64,000 nt of DNA from positions 186,001-250,000 of the forward strand of contig CM049996.1 in the NCBI GenBank assembly GCA_016630955.3. Reading direction: 5' to 3'. Positions 1-12,147 of the stretch are shown piece by piece (position 1 is the stretch's first letter; each line of letters opens with the position of its first letter). Source of the DNA: Didymella arachidicola (Eukaryota; Ascomycota; Dothideomycetes; Pleosporales; Didymellaceae). The notes beneath the pieces were generated by a model. That model had not been told where the DNA came from. It saw nothing but the letters and a program-made list of their open reading frames with translations, and ran no database searches. A program made the translations under genes and the position numbers.

Positions 1-1190
1 GGCGGCGGCGGCGGTGGTGCTGAGAGTTGAGCTGGCTCATCATCCTCCCATCCCATCGGCGTCGGCGGAATGGGTCCCAGAGTGGTCTGACCCGGTCTGC
101 GCGTCGGAGGTGCTGAAGGGTAGCCCGATGAGCGGTCTGCGTCATGGCCAGGCCCCACGCTTTGTGACCTCGAAGTACTCGGCGGAGGTCCCGGCGGTGG
201 AGGGGGTAATGGCATCCCGGGCCCCCAGCTCGATTGAAGATTCGGCGGTGTCTCGCTGACGGGCGTCCGTGTCTCGGTGCCATGGCCGAGGACACCGGCG
301 GAGGCAGCTCTGCGCGAGTTTGGTGGTCGGATGGGCGACTGAGTTTCATGGACATATCGCCGATCCAATGGACTTGGAGTGTATTGGGCGAAGTTGCGCT
401 GCGAAGAGGATCCTGGATCGCCCCGCTGAAGCGCATCGTGGGTACTCATGTGCAGTGACTCGATGGCGCTCGGGGCAGGACTGTGGTCGTTGTTCCTGTT
501 ACGGAAGTTGGACAGACTGAACTTGTTTGACAGCCCGCGAGAGGACGACCGCTCTCTGCCAGGGACCACAGGCGGTGGTGCGAATTGGGTGGCCATAGGT
601 GCGGCAGCAGAGCCAGAGGGTATGGCTATGGAGACAGGGCGGCTGTGGAAGCTCCGAGCTGCGCGCGCAGACGACGGGGTGCCGGTGTGCGGTACGGGCG
701 GTGGAGGAGGGTGGTTCTGAGAGTAGCCGTGTCCCGGCGACGAGCTCAATGCCTGCGACATGCTCTGGTTCTGGGCGTGGGCAGGCGTGTACGGCGGTGG
801 CGGGGAGGGCATGGCCTCTTCGTGGCCGGACAGGTCTTGCGCGCGCACTGGGTTGATGGCCAACTGCGACTGTTGGGGCGCGTACTGCACGCCTGGTCTC
901 CCGCTCCCTCTCCATTGCTGCGGGTTGTACGGGGCGGCCATGGGCGAGCTGGCTACGGACGAGGGGGCATACGGCGAGGGCGAATTGTTCGCGAACGGGG
1001 AGAAGGGGCTCAAAGAGGTCGCGCTCGCCGGAGTCTGCAGCGTGCCATGGGCGTGCGCAAAAGCAGCGCCTTGCGTGATAATGCCCGGTCGCACGGCAGC
1101 AGCAGCAGCACGGCCTGGAGAGATGGGCTGCCCGTAGGGGGATGCGTTCGCTGGCGGAGGAGGCACGCCGGGATAGTTGCGAGAAGACAT
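1..1190 (-). CDS. Proline-rich, disordered protein, N-terminal part (runs off window)
   Basis: An open frame runs from an ATG at 1188-1190 leftwards to the first bases of the window with no stop: about 396 codons, C-terminus missing. The start MSSRNYPGVPPPPANASPYG is followed by low-complexity sequence rich in Pro, Ser, Ala and Gln, with PPPP runs, a short poly-Ala stretch, the segment SRGLSNKFSLSNFRNRNN at about residue 230, and a more acidic PTPMGWEDDEPAQLS just before another polyproline run at the edge. No catalytic domain is visible in the part present, so it is probably a disordered or scaffold-like region ahead of a domain outside the window. Other frames here are also open because of the GC bias, but this one alone stays open to the edge with coherent composition. 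Function unknown. Confidence is for the reading frame. Confidence 0.7.
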   Translation of the reverse strand, partial: MSSRNYPGVPPPPANASPYGQPISPGRAAAAAVRPGIITQGAAFAHAHGTLQTPASATSLSPFSPFANNSPSPYAPSSVASSPMAAPYNPQQWRGSGRPGVQYAPQQSQLAINPVRAQDLSGHEEAMPSPPPPYTPAHAQNQSMSQALSSSPGHGYSQNHPPPPPVPHTGTPSSARAARSFHSRPVSIAIPSGSAAAPMATQFAPPPVVPGRERSSSRGLSNKFSLSNFRNRNNDHSPAPSAIESLHMSTHDALQRGDPGSSSQRNFAQYTPSPLDRRYVHETQSPIRPPNSRRAASAGVLGHGTETRTPVSETPPNLQSSWGPGMPLPPPPPGPPPSTSRSQSVGPGHDADRSSGYPSAPPTRRPGQTTLGPIPPTPMGWEDDEPAQLSAPPPPP

Positions 1191-2577
1191 GCTTCACGCT
1201 GGTGCCGGTACAAGAAGGCCTGAACGCCCCAACGCCTCTGGCGCTCCAGATTGCTGCACGGCAGATCCTACTCGGTGTTCTGAGACCGTTCGTCTTCCGC
1301 GTTGGGGGCGTGAGGACCGTGTCTGTCACCTCTTCACACAATCACACAAGCCATCGCACAAGAAACGGCCGCACCCCTGCACGACTGGGCATGCAGTGGC
1401 CGACGGGAGGAAGGCGAGGCCGCATGGTGATGGGCAGGGAGAGCACTGGCTGTCCTATTCGCTCCGCTGCCCAGCACGAGAGAAGATCTGGGCGTTGAGG
1501 GGAGAGGTTGGCCGTCTTAGCGTGAAGCTTGAAATGCTCTGCGCCAATCACTCGTGCAGCTGGGCAGCGGGGCTAGCGCAGGCGGCTATGTAAAGACCAA
1601 AGTGGCATCATGCCAGGACATGTCTGTCGTACGGAGGCTCTTGTCTTATCAATATCACGATTGTGTTATAGGTGCAATCTCTCGAGATGCGTGTACTCTG
1701 TAATTGCCCTCGACGCTGCATCGCTGCAGAGTATTGCGGTTGTCTCCAAAGTTCATAGTCGCGCCTTCTGCCAGCGGCGTTCGCAGAACCCCAGATCAGC
1801 TGCACGCTAAATATAGCACGGCATCTTTCATGCACCGTAGAATCACATCCCACACCCACATCACCTGCATGACCTGAATAATTCTCCTGCAGGCCCGTGG
1901 CTTCACCAACGTTGGACGTCTCGGATGTCGACAGTGCCGGTGATTACAGTGTATGAGGCACCGAAGGGCTATGCAGGGCTATGCTGGGCTATGCTGGGAG
2001 AGAGCATGCTGCTCGACGATGCTATTGGGAGAGGCGTGATAGGTGTACAGCGGCGGGCGGTGATTGAGTCGTGCCAATGACTGGCTGTTAGGAATGACAC
2101 CGCATGTGGAGATACGTCTTGTATACACATTTGTGTTGGAGAGCTTCTGCGCGCCAAGCAAGCAACATGGTGGCCTCCTTGGTGGAATAGTTGGTTCTTG
2201 GATTAGGTACAGACCTCCAGTCTTTCGTAAGATTGCAGCACAACCAAAGTACACCCCCACAACAAATGCCAGCTGAATCAACCAACTGGGTTGGAGGCAG
2301 TAATAATCAACATGTACGAGGACTGTACAGTAGAGTAGCTCGTGTCCTCGAAGTGGGTCACGGCAGACTAAGCCACCAACACCAACGCGCTCGTGCTGTC
2401 GATCTTACACACATGCGCACCGATCAGGGTTCTGACATCCTAATCATTCGGTCAAAATGTGGTACCAGCTGATGGCTATTGTAAGTTGTGGTATATCCAT
2501 TCGTAGCGTAGTAGGTATTTGCTATCCAACGCTCGTGCCAAATAGAGTTCCTGAAAACTAGACGATTCGCGAGACGC
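1191..2577. other. Intergenic region, no gene seen
   Basis: This stretch lies between the start of the left-edge gene and the 3' end of FBP1, so it should hold the promoter of the former and the FBP1 terminator. All reading frames are short and incoherent. The only pattern found is a three-copy 10-bp tandem repeat at 1966-1995, listed separately. Confidence 0.5.
1966..1995. repeat. Short tandem repeat, 3 x 10 bp
   Basis: Three contiguous copies of GGGCTATGCW, differing only at the last base. Seen directly in the sequence. No function can be assigned. Confidence 0.8.
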
Positions 2578-3779
2578 CTATTTCTGGTATTTTGCGTGCA
2601 CATCGATGACCTTCTGCACCTCTTGTTCCGAGCCCATGAAAATACCTGATCGGTCGTGGATGTGCTCGGGTACGACTGTGAGCATGCGCTCCATTTTGCT
2701 GTTGATGGCCATACCACCAGCTGCGCGTGTTGTCAGCACTGAATCAAGAGCAATTCTAGGGGGAGAGGGAGTGACTAACCGTTCTCAAAGACCATGGCCA
2801 TGGGCGCACACTCGTACAAGATACGCAGCTTGCCCTTAGCGCTCTTCTTATCCGCAGGGTACGCGAAGATACCGCCGTACAGCAGCGTTCGGTATGCGTC
2901 AGCGACCATAGAACCGATATAACGCGCGCTGTACGGCTTGCCACCCTCCTCCGCAGGATATTTCAAGCTGTTGACGTACTCTTTGACAGGCTCCTCCCAG
3001 TAGAGTGAGTTACCTTCGTTCACCGAGTAGATAGCGCGCTTCTTAGGAATTTGCATGTTGGGATGTGTGAGGATGAACTCGCCAAATGCGTTGTCAAGCG
3101 TAAAGCCGTTGACAGCGCCGCCCTTCATTGTAATGACGAGCTGTGCGGAGGCACCGTACATGGTGAATCCTGAGGCAACCATCTCAGTGCCGGGAATCAG
3201 GAGGTCCTCTTTTACGCCCTTTGCCCCCTCGGCGAGCTTGTATATCGCGAAAATAGTGCCGACCGAGACTCCGGCGTCGAGGTTGGAAGAACCGTCGATG
3301 GGATCGCATGCTACAGCATAGCGTGCTTCGGGGAACTCGTCGAATGTGATCAGTTCCTCCTGCTCCTCGGAAACAAGGACGCGAACGCGACCGCAGGAGC
3401 GCATGGCTGAGATGAAGAGCTCATCGCCGATTACGTCAAGCTTCTTCTGATCGTCACCAGTGGCATTCGATTGACCGGCTAAACCGGTAAGCTGCCAAAA
3501 TCAGTTCCTGTCGCATGCTGGGAGCTTCGAGGCTACGTACGTTGACCAGTGAGGCTCTCCGGATGTAGTAGGCAATGCTTTTGAACGCAAATTGGAGGGC
3601 ATGGCAGAGAAGTCTGGTTCGTCAGCTCCTATCTCACAGATCCGCGCTGGTCAGCTTTACGTGAAGTCACCTGTCGCCTCCTTGTGTTTCGACTGCTCTT
3701 CTGTGAGAAAGCGTGTGAGGGTGATGATGTCGGTGTTGATCGCCTCCTGGTTATTTTGCTGCTCGCCGTTGGCCGTCAT
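2578..3779 (-). CDS. FBP1: Fructose-1,6-bisphosphatase
   Basis: Gluconeogenic enzyme that hydrolyses fructose-1,6-bisphosphate to fructose-6-phosphate and phosphate in the cytosol. Model: complement(join(2578..2720, 2780..3491, 3541..3613, 3661..3779)), 1047 nt, 348 aa, the same length as the yeast enzyme. Introns are 47, 49 and 59 bp with donors GTAAAG, GTACGT and GTTAGT. The N-terminus reads TDIITLTRFLTEEQ, then ATGDFTLLCHALQFAFKS across the first intron. The metal and substrate motif DPIDGSSNLDAG sits at about residues 127-138, and the C-terminal half has GSMVADAYRTLLYGGIFAYP and FENAGGMA across the last intron. Start chosen at the only upstream ATG in frame (MTANGEQ). No RRxS phosphorylation motif like that of the yeast enzyme is seen near the N-terminus, so cAMP-kinase control may differ. 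The neighbour KGD1 reads the same way but 1.2 kb away, so this is not an operon. Confidence 0.95.
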
Positions 3780-4959
3780 GATGTTCGTAGTAGGATTACG
3801 TGTACTGGGGTTATTCTGTGATCGAAAAGGGGTATCTGAGGGTGTGGAGGGTGAGGAAGAGGTACAGAGGTCGAAGCAGGAAAAGTCAGGAAGAGTTCAC
3901 GATCATCGACGCGTGCGGAAGGCGCCAGCAATTATTATGAAGTCAGATGTCTGGGTCCAAGTGGGTAGAGTCGGACATGCGGAGACAAGTCGGTATTTGT
4001 TTGGGAGACACGTCGGGTGGACAGCCGTTAAAATGCTGCCCTCGGCAAGTCACGAGCTCACGATATCTCAGCCATTGCGGCTTTGGACGTGCCTCAGGTG
4101 TGGCGGAAGAACTCGCAGAGAGCTCGGAAGAAGCTCATTGATGGCTATTTTCCGCGAAAAACACCGCTTCGTTGCGCGAGCGCCGATATCGACGCGCTTT
4201 GCGACGGCAGGGAGGGAGCTTTGACGATGATGCAAGTGCGGATACCGAGTGGAGGGGTGTTGCGGGGCTCTTTCCACGCTTCTCCAGCTGACATCCTGCC
4301 CCGGGATCTTCCGACCCGCGGATGTAAATCCAAGCGCGAAGTTGCCCGCATGATGCATCAGCCTCACGAATGCGGAGGCCGGGGTTGATGTGCAGACAAA
4401 CATTCCAGTTTGTTGTAATTTTGCCGAAGGGTCAACACGACGCGACATTATCTCATAAAATCGTCTGCTCACTTGTTTACCATCATTAAAGTGCCCCATA
4501 TCTGAAGCCTTGACATTGGCAGGGCCTGGAAGTAATTACAACGCGTACCTGAATTAGTCCCGTTTGTTCACCTATCGTGCGGGAACGGAGGATCTCTGGC
4601 CAGACCAATATCCCGCAAGTCGAGGCGCAGCGACACTCGACATGCAGGATAATTTATCCAGACGGCTTTCGAGCATTCGGCGTACCTCGCACCGAACAAG
4701 AGTCCGTGCATCAAGTCTCACGATGCACTCAGAGGGCATAGATGCAGTAGCACGCGTTGTTGAACATAGAAATCCAGGTTTTGTACATTCCTACACATAC
4801 ACTCATAGCTATGCAAATGTACAGGAAGAGTCCCTATCCAACCCTACAATAAGCTTCAATGCGCTCTGAAAGGTGACCGTCGCAGAAATGGGGGATAAAA
4901 CAATGCAAGCAAACTCGGACACACTACTGGAAACGTGGGAAAATCTCAGGGCCTCTGCC
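3780..4959. other. Intergenic region upstream of FBP1
   Basis: 1.2 kb between FBP1 (its 5' side here) and the 3' end of KGD1, expected to hold the FBP1 promoter. Open frames on the minus strand at about 4068-4499 and on the plus strand at 4873-5424 look like composition artefacts or antisense shadows of KGD1. No RNA gene or repeat seen. Confidence 0.45.
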
Positions 4960-7900
4960 CTACTCGCCCTTGAGCTTATCCTGCTTGACAGTGAAAGCCA
5001 TCTCCAACAAGTTCTTCTCCTCCAGCTTGTGAGAAGCCTTCAGGCCGGTGGCGACGGAAGCACTTGGGTTGCGTCCAGCGTACATGACGTGGCGCCTGTT
5101 GTGGTGTTCTGTCTGGTTCAACAGAGTCTCAATCCTGGGCTGTGTGAAACTCCAAGCACCAGCGTTGAGCGGCTCCTCCTGAGCCCAGACGATGTTCTCA
5201 GCGTTAGGGTAGGAGTCGAGGTTCTCCTTCAGCTGCTCCCAGGGGAAGGGGTTCAGCTGCTCAATCCGGGTGATGGCGACATCCTTGAGGTCGCGAGCCT
5301 TACGCTCATTAACCAGGGCAGTGTAGACCTGACCTGTGCAGAGAATGACACGCTTGATCTCCTCGGGTGTGCCGATTTCACCAGACTCATGCGCGGGATC
5401 CTTGATGATCCATTCGAAGTGTGACTCGCCGGTGAATTCCTCAATGCTCGAGCGAGCCATAGGGTGACGAAGCAGCGACTTCGAGAAGAAGAGAATAAGG
5501 GGCTTGCGGAACTGGCGGTTCATCTGGCGACGAAGCAAGTGGAAGTAATTAGAGGGCTTTGTGCAGTACGCAATCTGAATATTGCAGTCCTGGTGCTGGC
5601 GCTCAAGCTTCTCGGGGGCGGGGAAGATACGGGGATCCTCGTTGACAAGCTGGAGGTAGCGCTCCATACGACCAGAAGAGTGCTCAGGGCCCTGGCCGTC
5701 ATAACCGTGAGGCAAGCTCATGACGAGACCGGAACGCTGGAGCCATTTGACCTCAGCAGAAGCAACGAACTGGTCAATGATGACCTGAGCGGTGTTGGCA
5801 AAATCACCGAACTGGGCCTCCCACATGACGAGCGCGTTGGGTGAGGACAGGGAGTAGCCGTACTCGAAACCGAGACTGAAAAATGTCAGTGGGTGCAGTA
5901 TGTCTGCTTGAGGGCACAACTTACACTCCGTACTCGCTGAGCGAGGAGTTGGAGACGGTGAAGGTCTCTTGATCGTCGCTGAGGTTCTGAAGAGGCGTGT
6001 ATGTCTTCTCGTTCTCCTGGTCGTGGAGAACAGCGTGTCGCTGGGAGAAGGTACCACGCTCAACATCCTGACCGGATACACGGACGTGGTGGCCTTCCAT
6101 GCAGAGAGAGCCGAAAGCCAAGGCTTCGGCGGTAGCCATATCGATGTTCTTGCCATCCTCAACGGTCTTGGTGCGACCGGCCAAGATACGCTTGAGATTC
6201 TTGTGGACGTTGAAGCCCTCAGGAGCGTTACCGATCTTCTGGGCAATGTGCTTCAGAGTGGACTCCTCGACAGCGGTGGGTAGATGCGGCAGAACTTCGG
6301 TAGCGAGCTCCTTGGGCGATTTGAAGCCGTTCCAGGCGGATGTCAGCCACTCCTTAGCGGTAGGCTGGTAGTCCTTGCTGCGGTTGAAGCTTTCGTCAAG
6401 CATACCCCAGACCCAAGCCTTGTGCTCATCAATATCTTCCTTGGTGAAGGTCTTCTCCTCCAAGAGCTGGTTAACGTAGAGGTCAAGGGTGGGCTTCTGC
6501 TCGGAGATTTTCTTGTACATAAGAGGCTGGGTGAAGAAAGGCTGGTCGGTCTCATTGTGACCCTGCTTCCGGTAACAGACCATGTCGATAACGACGTCTT
6601 TCTTGAACTCAGCACGGAAATCAGCGGCAAGCTGGCAGACGAAGTTCATGGCCTCGACATCGTCACCATTGACGTGGAAGACAGGTGCATCGATAGCCTT
6701 GGCGATATCAGAACAGTAGGGGGTTGAACGCGAGAAACGAGGGTCGGTGGTGAAACCAATCTGGTTGTTGACAACAATGTGGATGGTTCCTCCGGTATGG
6801 TAGCTGGGTAGAGCGTGGAAGCCCATAGTCTCGTAAACGATACCCTGACCAGCGAAGGCAGCATCACCGTGGAGCAAGACACCCATAGCGGTGCGGGCCT
6901 CCTTCTCATCGTTGTTGTAGTGAAGAATGGCACGGGTCTTGCCCAGTACGACGGGGTCCTCGGCCTCCAAGTGTGAGGGGTTGGCAACTAGGGAAAGCTG
7001 CACACGCTTGCCAGAAGGTGTAGGACGCTCGAAGTTCATTCCCAAGTGGTACTTCACGTCACCAGATCCCTCGTCGGAGGGCTCGGCGCTGCCGGCAAAC
7101 TCGCTGAAGATGGACTCGTTGGGCTTCCTGACGACGTTCGAGAGGACGTTGAGACGTCCACGGTGGGGCATACCAATGACAATGTCCTTGACACCGTAGT
7201 CGACACTGCGATCGATGAGGGCCTTCATACCGGGGATCAAGCTCTCGCCACCCTCGAGACCGAAGCGCTTGTCGTTGGGGTACTTTGTCGCCAAAAACGC
7301 CTCAAAGTTGGTACCCCAGATGAGACGATCCAGAATACGGCGCTTCTCGTCGACGGAGTACTTGAAAGGCTGGGGAACCTCGATGCGCTCACGCAGCCAG
7401 TCGCACTGCTCCCTGTCCGGAATGTGAATGTACTCGATACCGTAAGATCCACAGTAGAGGCGCTCGCAAGCGGCAATGATCTCGCGTAGGGTCATCTTGC
7501 TGCGACTTTCTGTTTTGAAGCGAGGCAGGATACCGGGGCCAAGTTCGATCTCCTGGTCCAAGTCCTTCTCGGAGAAGTTGTAATGGGACAGCTCCAGCTC
7601 GCGGGGCTTGCTATAGCCAAACTGCTCGGCCTCTGTACGGATGCCAAGAGGGTCGATCTTGGCCTTGTGGTGCCCTCGAGACTGGTACGCGCGCACCAGC
7701 AGCTGGACCTTCAGGTGGTTCAAGACATCTGAACCTTGGCCCGGACCCATGCCCAGGCCAGGCCTGATATCAGTGACTCCGGAGTTGGCCGAGGGAACGA
7801 GCGTGGGCGGCGGCTGGAAGGCTTGCGAGGTGGGCATGTCGCCGGACTCCATGTTGCGGAAGTAGACCTGCCACGAGATATGGACACTCGAGGGGTCGCG

Positions 7901-8220
7901 CCTCCACTGCAGGTACATCTCGTCGACATAGTTGGCTGTGTTGCCGCTGAGGAAGCTGTCGTTGGGGTCCTATGCGGTCATGGTCAGTTGTGCCATCGGC
8001 CTCGACGTCTTCGCAACCTGCGGCGTGCGGCACGTACAACGCCTTTATCCGTCTCCTCTGCGGCGAGCGCATAGCTGCGGCGCTGAGCTACCGCCAACGG
8101 ACGGCGGCAGGTCGCGATGGCATTTGTCCTCGCGGGCGAAGCGGCGATGGTCGAGAGCCTTGCTTTTGCCGAACAGCTCTGCAGCTGCCGGGAGCATTGG
8201 CGCATCATGGTGCGCAACAT
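4960..8220 (-). CDS. KGD1: 2-oxoglutarate dehydrogenase E1 component, mitochondrial
   Basis: Thiamine-diphosphate E1 subunit of the 2-oxoglutarate dehydrogenase complex in the mitochondrial matrix (TCA cycle). It decarboxylates 2-oxoglutarate and transfers the succinyl group to the E2 lipoamide. Model: complement(join(4960..5875, 5925..7969, 8038..8220)), 3144 nt, 1047 aa, normal family length. Introns are 68 bp (donor GTACGT) and 49 bp (donor GTAAGT, acceptor TTTTCAG). The N-terminus MLRTMMRQCSRQLQS is Arg/Ser-rich and lacks acids, as expected of a matrix targeting peptide. Exon 2 opens with the family motif DPNDSFLSGNTANYVDEM. Cofactor and active-site segments include MPHRGRLNVL and, near residue 430, HGDAAFAGQG and VVNNQIGFTTDPR. 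The C-terminal domain contains LGFEYGYSLSSPNALVMWEAQFGDF split by the last intron. It is divergent from TFB1. Confidence 0.96.
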
Positions 8221-9066
8221 GATGAAGCGGGGGGGGGAGGGGTTATGGGGAGAGCTAGATGGGTGACATCCAAAGGGACGACGGGGTGGCAGAAGGGAAA
8301 GCTTCTGAGCAGCTGCTGGAACGGAAGACGAGGAAGGACCAAGCGGAGTCTGTCTCGCACGCGGATTCTGGCTAACCCCTTGCACAGTAGCGTTGCTATG
8401 AGACTCGACAACCCCAAGTCGGCTACAAGCCAGAAATGCCTCATCCAACGCCTCGTATCGTTGGTGCCAAGCTGGCAGACTGCGCATCCACGTCCTGCAC
8501 GCAGCACCCATCGACCCTCCATTCCATGGTCGAGCAGGTGCAAGGCCCGTCAGATGAGCCGCTGTGGCAGCCATCGTGTGGTTGCGAAAGCCTTGAAAGG
8601 CTGGCCAATTGCGGCGACGTTATGTAAAAGTCCACGTCCTGTGACGTCGCCTGGACACATCGAGACTGCGCGCGCGGAAAAATATCCGCCAGACGCGAAC
8701 ACACATGCAACGTGAGCCTCGAAGAGAGTCCCTTTGCTCGGCTCAATCTCTTCGAGCATTAGCATCTGCCTCTACGTGCAGACACCGTCGTATCTGTGCA
8801 TGCAAGTCTGCGCCTGCGAGACCACTAGTAGTGGTGCTGCGCTCGGAGGCGGCTATTACGGCTGTAACGCTGAAACTACTTTCAACGTAGACCTCCGTAG
8901 TTTTCATAATTACAACGGCGATTGTTTGCAGCTCGCACGAGGAATCTGAATAGACATCTTCAAGGTGAAGCTGCAACGCGCTTGCCTGGACCACTAGCGC
9001 GTTTCTATAAGCACTCCCGCGGCGGCACGTCAGCGATCATCGCCGCACCAGGCTTCCTCCACCAGC
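8221..9066. other. Divergent promoter region KGD1 / TFB1
   Basis: 846 bp between two oppositely oriented starts; both promoters must lie here. A short G-rich run occurs at about 8229-8241, just upstream of the KGD1 ATG. Open frames are antisense to the KGD1 leader or incoherent. No further gene seen. Confidence 0.5.
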
Positions 9067-11062
9067 ATGTCCAGCGCTGTAGCCCAGTACAAGAAAAAGA
9101 ATGGCGCCCTCACCGTGTCGGCAGACGGCAAGACGGTGTCATGGGAGGGTGAAGGACCTGGGCTGGCCATAGCAATAGCAGATATTGGGAGTAGGTCGAT
9201 ATTGTTCACAACGAGAACGGAAAGCTGATGGTACTGCTTCAGATCTCCAGCAGACACCCGCGACCGCCGCAAAAGCCTCCATCAAAATTGTCGTCGTCGA
9301 AAACTCTGCGCAAGCTGGTAATCACACGTTCACATTTACCTCAGCAGCCGCCCGCGATGATCAGCAAATGATCAGGGGTCTGCTGCAGAAGGGCATTGAG
9401 GCTGCAAAGGCGCGTGAGACTCCAGCTGCGACGCCGGCTGTGGCAACTCCCAGCGGTGATGGCGGTGGTACATCAGGTGCCATCACCATGGCCAGGACAG
9501 TGGCCGCGAGTGCGCAACAAGACGAGGACCTGTATGCTGACGCAAAGCTGCTCAGCGACCTTGAGCTCCAGATGTCGCTCCTGAATTCGAGTCCTGCACT
9601 GCGTCAGCGCTTTGATCGCGCGCTAGGCGAGAAACCGGCGTCTGTCACGATGGGCCAATTCTCGAACCAGTTCTGGTCGACACGACTTAGTCTACTGCGA
9701 TCGCACGCGGCTGAGAAGAGCCAGACCATTGGCTCATACAACGTGCTGTCAGTCATCAAGTCGAAGAACGTCAACGGGGCGCTGATGTTGAACTTAACCA
9801 AGGAGCAAATCGAGGTTGTTTTCCGCCAGCATCCCATCGTCAAGACAGCATACAATGAGACAGTTCCGCCTTTGAGTGAGGGCGAATTTTGGGAACGCTT
9901 CTTTCACAGTCGGCTCTTCAAAAAATTGAAGGGCGAACGCATACCAGACGACTACGTCACAGACACAAGACTGGACAAATACCTCAAGTACGACGAGAAT
10001 GCAGACGCTGCACAACAGATGCTCGTCGGTACTATTCCCTTGTTCATCAACATCGAAGGCAATGAGCAAAATCACAGCCAGCAGAAAGGTAATCGCCAAG
10101 ACTGGACTATGGTACCCTCGAGCAATGAGAAGGCGCCGATTCTACGCGTTCTCAATCGTATGAGCGAGAAGCTCATGAAGGACGTACCACTGACTGACAA
10201 CAACCATGCTCCCGCTGGTCAGGATGAGGATACGTACAAAGAGCTGCTGCTGAGAGATTTGCAACGCGCATCAGACGACAACAGAGTCGTGCTCAAGGTC
10301 CAGGATCAAAGTCGCTTCTTCTCTGCTGGCCAAAGTGTGCAGTCTTCGACTAGTGCTGCCGCCTATACAAAGCGCACGCCGTCAGAGGTACTCTCGACGT
10401 TGCAGCAAGACTTCGCCACCATCAATACAAACAGCAAAGCGCCTGGAGCAGATCTGCACGCAAAAATCGCAATCAATGATGACAGTGATAGCGAGGACGA
10501 GAGCGGTCTTCCGAAGAAGCCGAAGGTGGGTAGTAGGGCAGGGCGGACTGCAGCCACGCATCAGGTCGTCACGGCTATCGAGAAGCGTCATTTGCACGAA
10601 GATGAATACCCCTCGGCGAGAGGCGTCTTGAACAACGAGCAAGCCGCCAAGTTGGGTATATCGGACACTACCCTTGATAATCTCACCATGACACACAACA
10701 CCACAGTCGAATACCTTCGCTATTTCTGGACCGAATACCACTCTGGCGACCCCGAACGTGCCAATGAAGTCGCAAAGCTCATTGAGACGCTGGATAGGTC
10801 ATTGGACCGCATCAGCGCTGTTGCTACCTCCGCCGAAGCTGAGCGTAACGCGCAGATCGAAGAATATCAAAGACGCAACGAGCTGTATACCCAACAAACA
10901 GGGAAAAGGAGGAAGTTCAACCCTGATGCTGTCAAAGGCGGTGCGAGCGCTGTGGCGCAGATAATGCAACCACTCAAGAGAGCAATCGACGCTGCAAGAA
11001 GTCAATACCAGAAGGCCTTGAACGAGCAATTAGCACAAGCCACTCTTTCGAATGGCTTGTGA
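9067..11062 (+). CDS. TFB1: TFIIH core subunit Tfb1/p62
   Basis: Structural subunit of the general transcription and DNA-repair factor TFIIH in the nucleus. Model: join(9067..9190, 9243..11062), 1944 nt, 647 aa, with one 52-bp intron (donor GTAGGT, acceptor TTCAG). The N-terminal PH-like domain is assembled across the intron: MSSAVAQYKKKNGALTVSAD, IAIADIGN, then LQQTPATAAKASIKIVV. Two BSD-type segments follow: QFWSTRLSLLRSH at about residue 185 and EFWERFFHSRLFKKLKGE at about 255. The remainder has an acidic patch (DDSDSEDESGLPKKPKV) and a helical C-terminal region ending in QYQKALNEQLAQATLSNGL. Starting at 9067 is needed to include the PH domain; later ATGs would remove it. Order and length fit fungal Tfb1. 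Confidence 0.92.
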
Positions 11063-12147
11063 TTTCGTCTCTACAGTATCTTGGTCGCGGGGCTCCGTGT
11101 GATTTGCATAGCGATGGCGTTCACGGTAATGAGCACTAAAATAACCTCGAAATGCTTCATCAAGAGTGTGTAATATAAGTGAAGCTATTCAGACACGACG
11201 TTTGATATCCATGTGCAGTGAGTCCGCTCTCGATCAGACTGCGCAAGTACTCTCATGATAACATTGGCCTTTCGTGCTTGATTTGGTAACGCTACCGCTT
11301 CCCAGCGGAGTCTAGTCGATCACATATGATCCTTGTTATGATCGACACCTCATGATGAAAGTCGCCTGGCTGTGAGACGAGGCGACAGCTCACAATGAAG
11401 CTGCCCAAGCACGAGCGTGTGATTGAACATTCCCAACAGCTGCCCTGCATATCCTGACATCATGCGCGACGTATTCCTCGAGAAGCGTCGCCTCAGATAA
11501 GATTACGCACGTCGGCAGCACGCCTGTGTCGCAATCGATGCTACTCTTCTCTCCTCCCTCTCCTTTCACCTCGCATCTGACATACCAGCTCGAACGTTCC
11601 TTTCCTTCACCCTGAGTTAGCGCGGCTTTAGTTTGGACTGCCCCACATTCCCCATCCGATCCACCAGATCCCAACATCACGAAGTCTTCGTCATCAGACC
11701 TACGCCGATGCTCTGTCATCATCAAATCCCAAATTATCGATGGCGTTGTTGTCAGTATGTGCTGATCGAATCACGTCCGGCTCTCAAGTTCATGATACCA
11801 AATGCAGTGTGAAACGATGCCCCTTTATCTACATTGTTGGACACGGGGCCCCAGGCATTAACGAAGGCATTAACAATAAAACCTGACTACCCATACATGT
11901 GCCAAGGGTGGATTTCCAGATATAAATATTCGGAAACATGACAACAAACACCGAAAGATCAACTATCCGAGGAAGCGGACTCTTGCTGGCGAATCAGGCA
12001 GGGTCATCTACATCGCCTGTCGCTCTTGATGGACTCCACTTGGCGGTCTGCACATCTACAAAGAGAGACACCCTCGTGGTCCACTACAACCATACGTTGG
12101 CACAGTTGATGTGCACAATGCAGCTACAGCTGCCGACATGAACACGG
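11063..12147. other. Intergenic region between TFB1 and the 154-aa gene
   Basis: About 1.1 kb. The only candidate is a 110-codon minus-strand frame at 11390-11722, listed separately. The rest shows no coherent coding frame, repeat or RNA gene. Confidence 0.4.
11390..11722 (-). CDS. Possible small protein, 110 aa (weak)
   Basis: A minus-strand frame from ATG at 11720-11722 begins MMTEHRRRSDDEDFVMLGSG. The product is acidic then Gly/Glu/Lys-rich, with five Cys, no signal peptide and no recognised domain. A strong donor-like GTATGT lies inside the frame, so a spliced product is possible. It is reported only because its start is more protein-like than chance frames in the region. It may be nothing, and no function is proposed. 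Confidence 0.25.
   Translation of the reverse strand: MMTEHRRRSDDEDFVMLGSGGSDGECGAVQTKAALTQGEGKERSSWYVRCEVKGEGGEKSSIDCDTGVLPTCVILSEATLLEEYVAHDVRICRAAVGNVQSHARAWAASL

Noticed and set aside
499..1341. 280-codon minus-strand frame and several plus-strand frames over 500-1340
   Set aside because: They are shadows of the proline-rich coding frame, in other phases of the same GC-rich sequence; their products are Arg/Cys/Pro/Ala-rich and incoherent.
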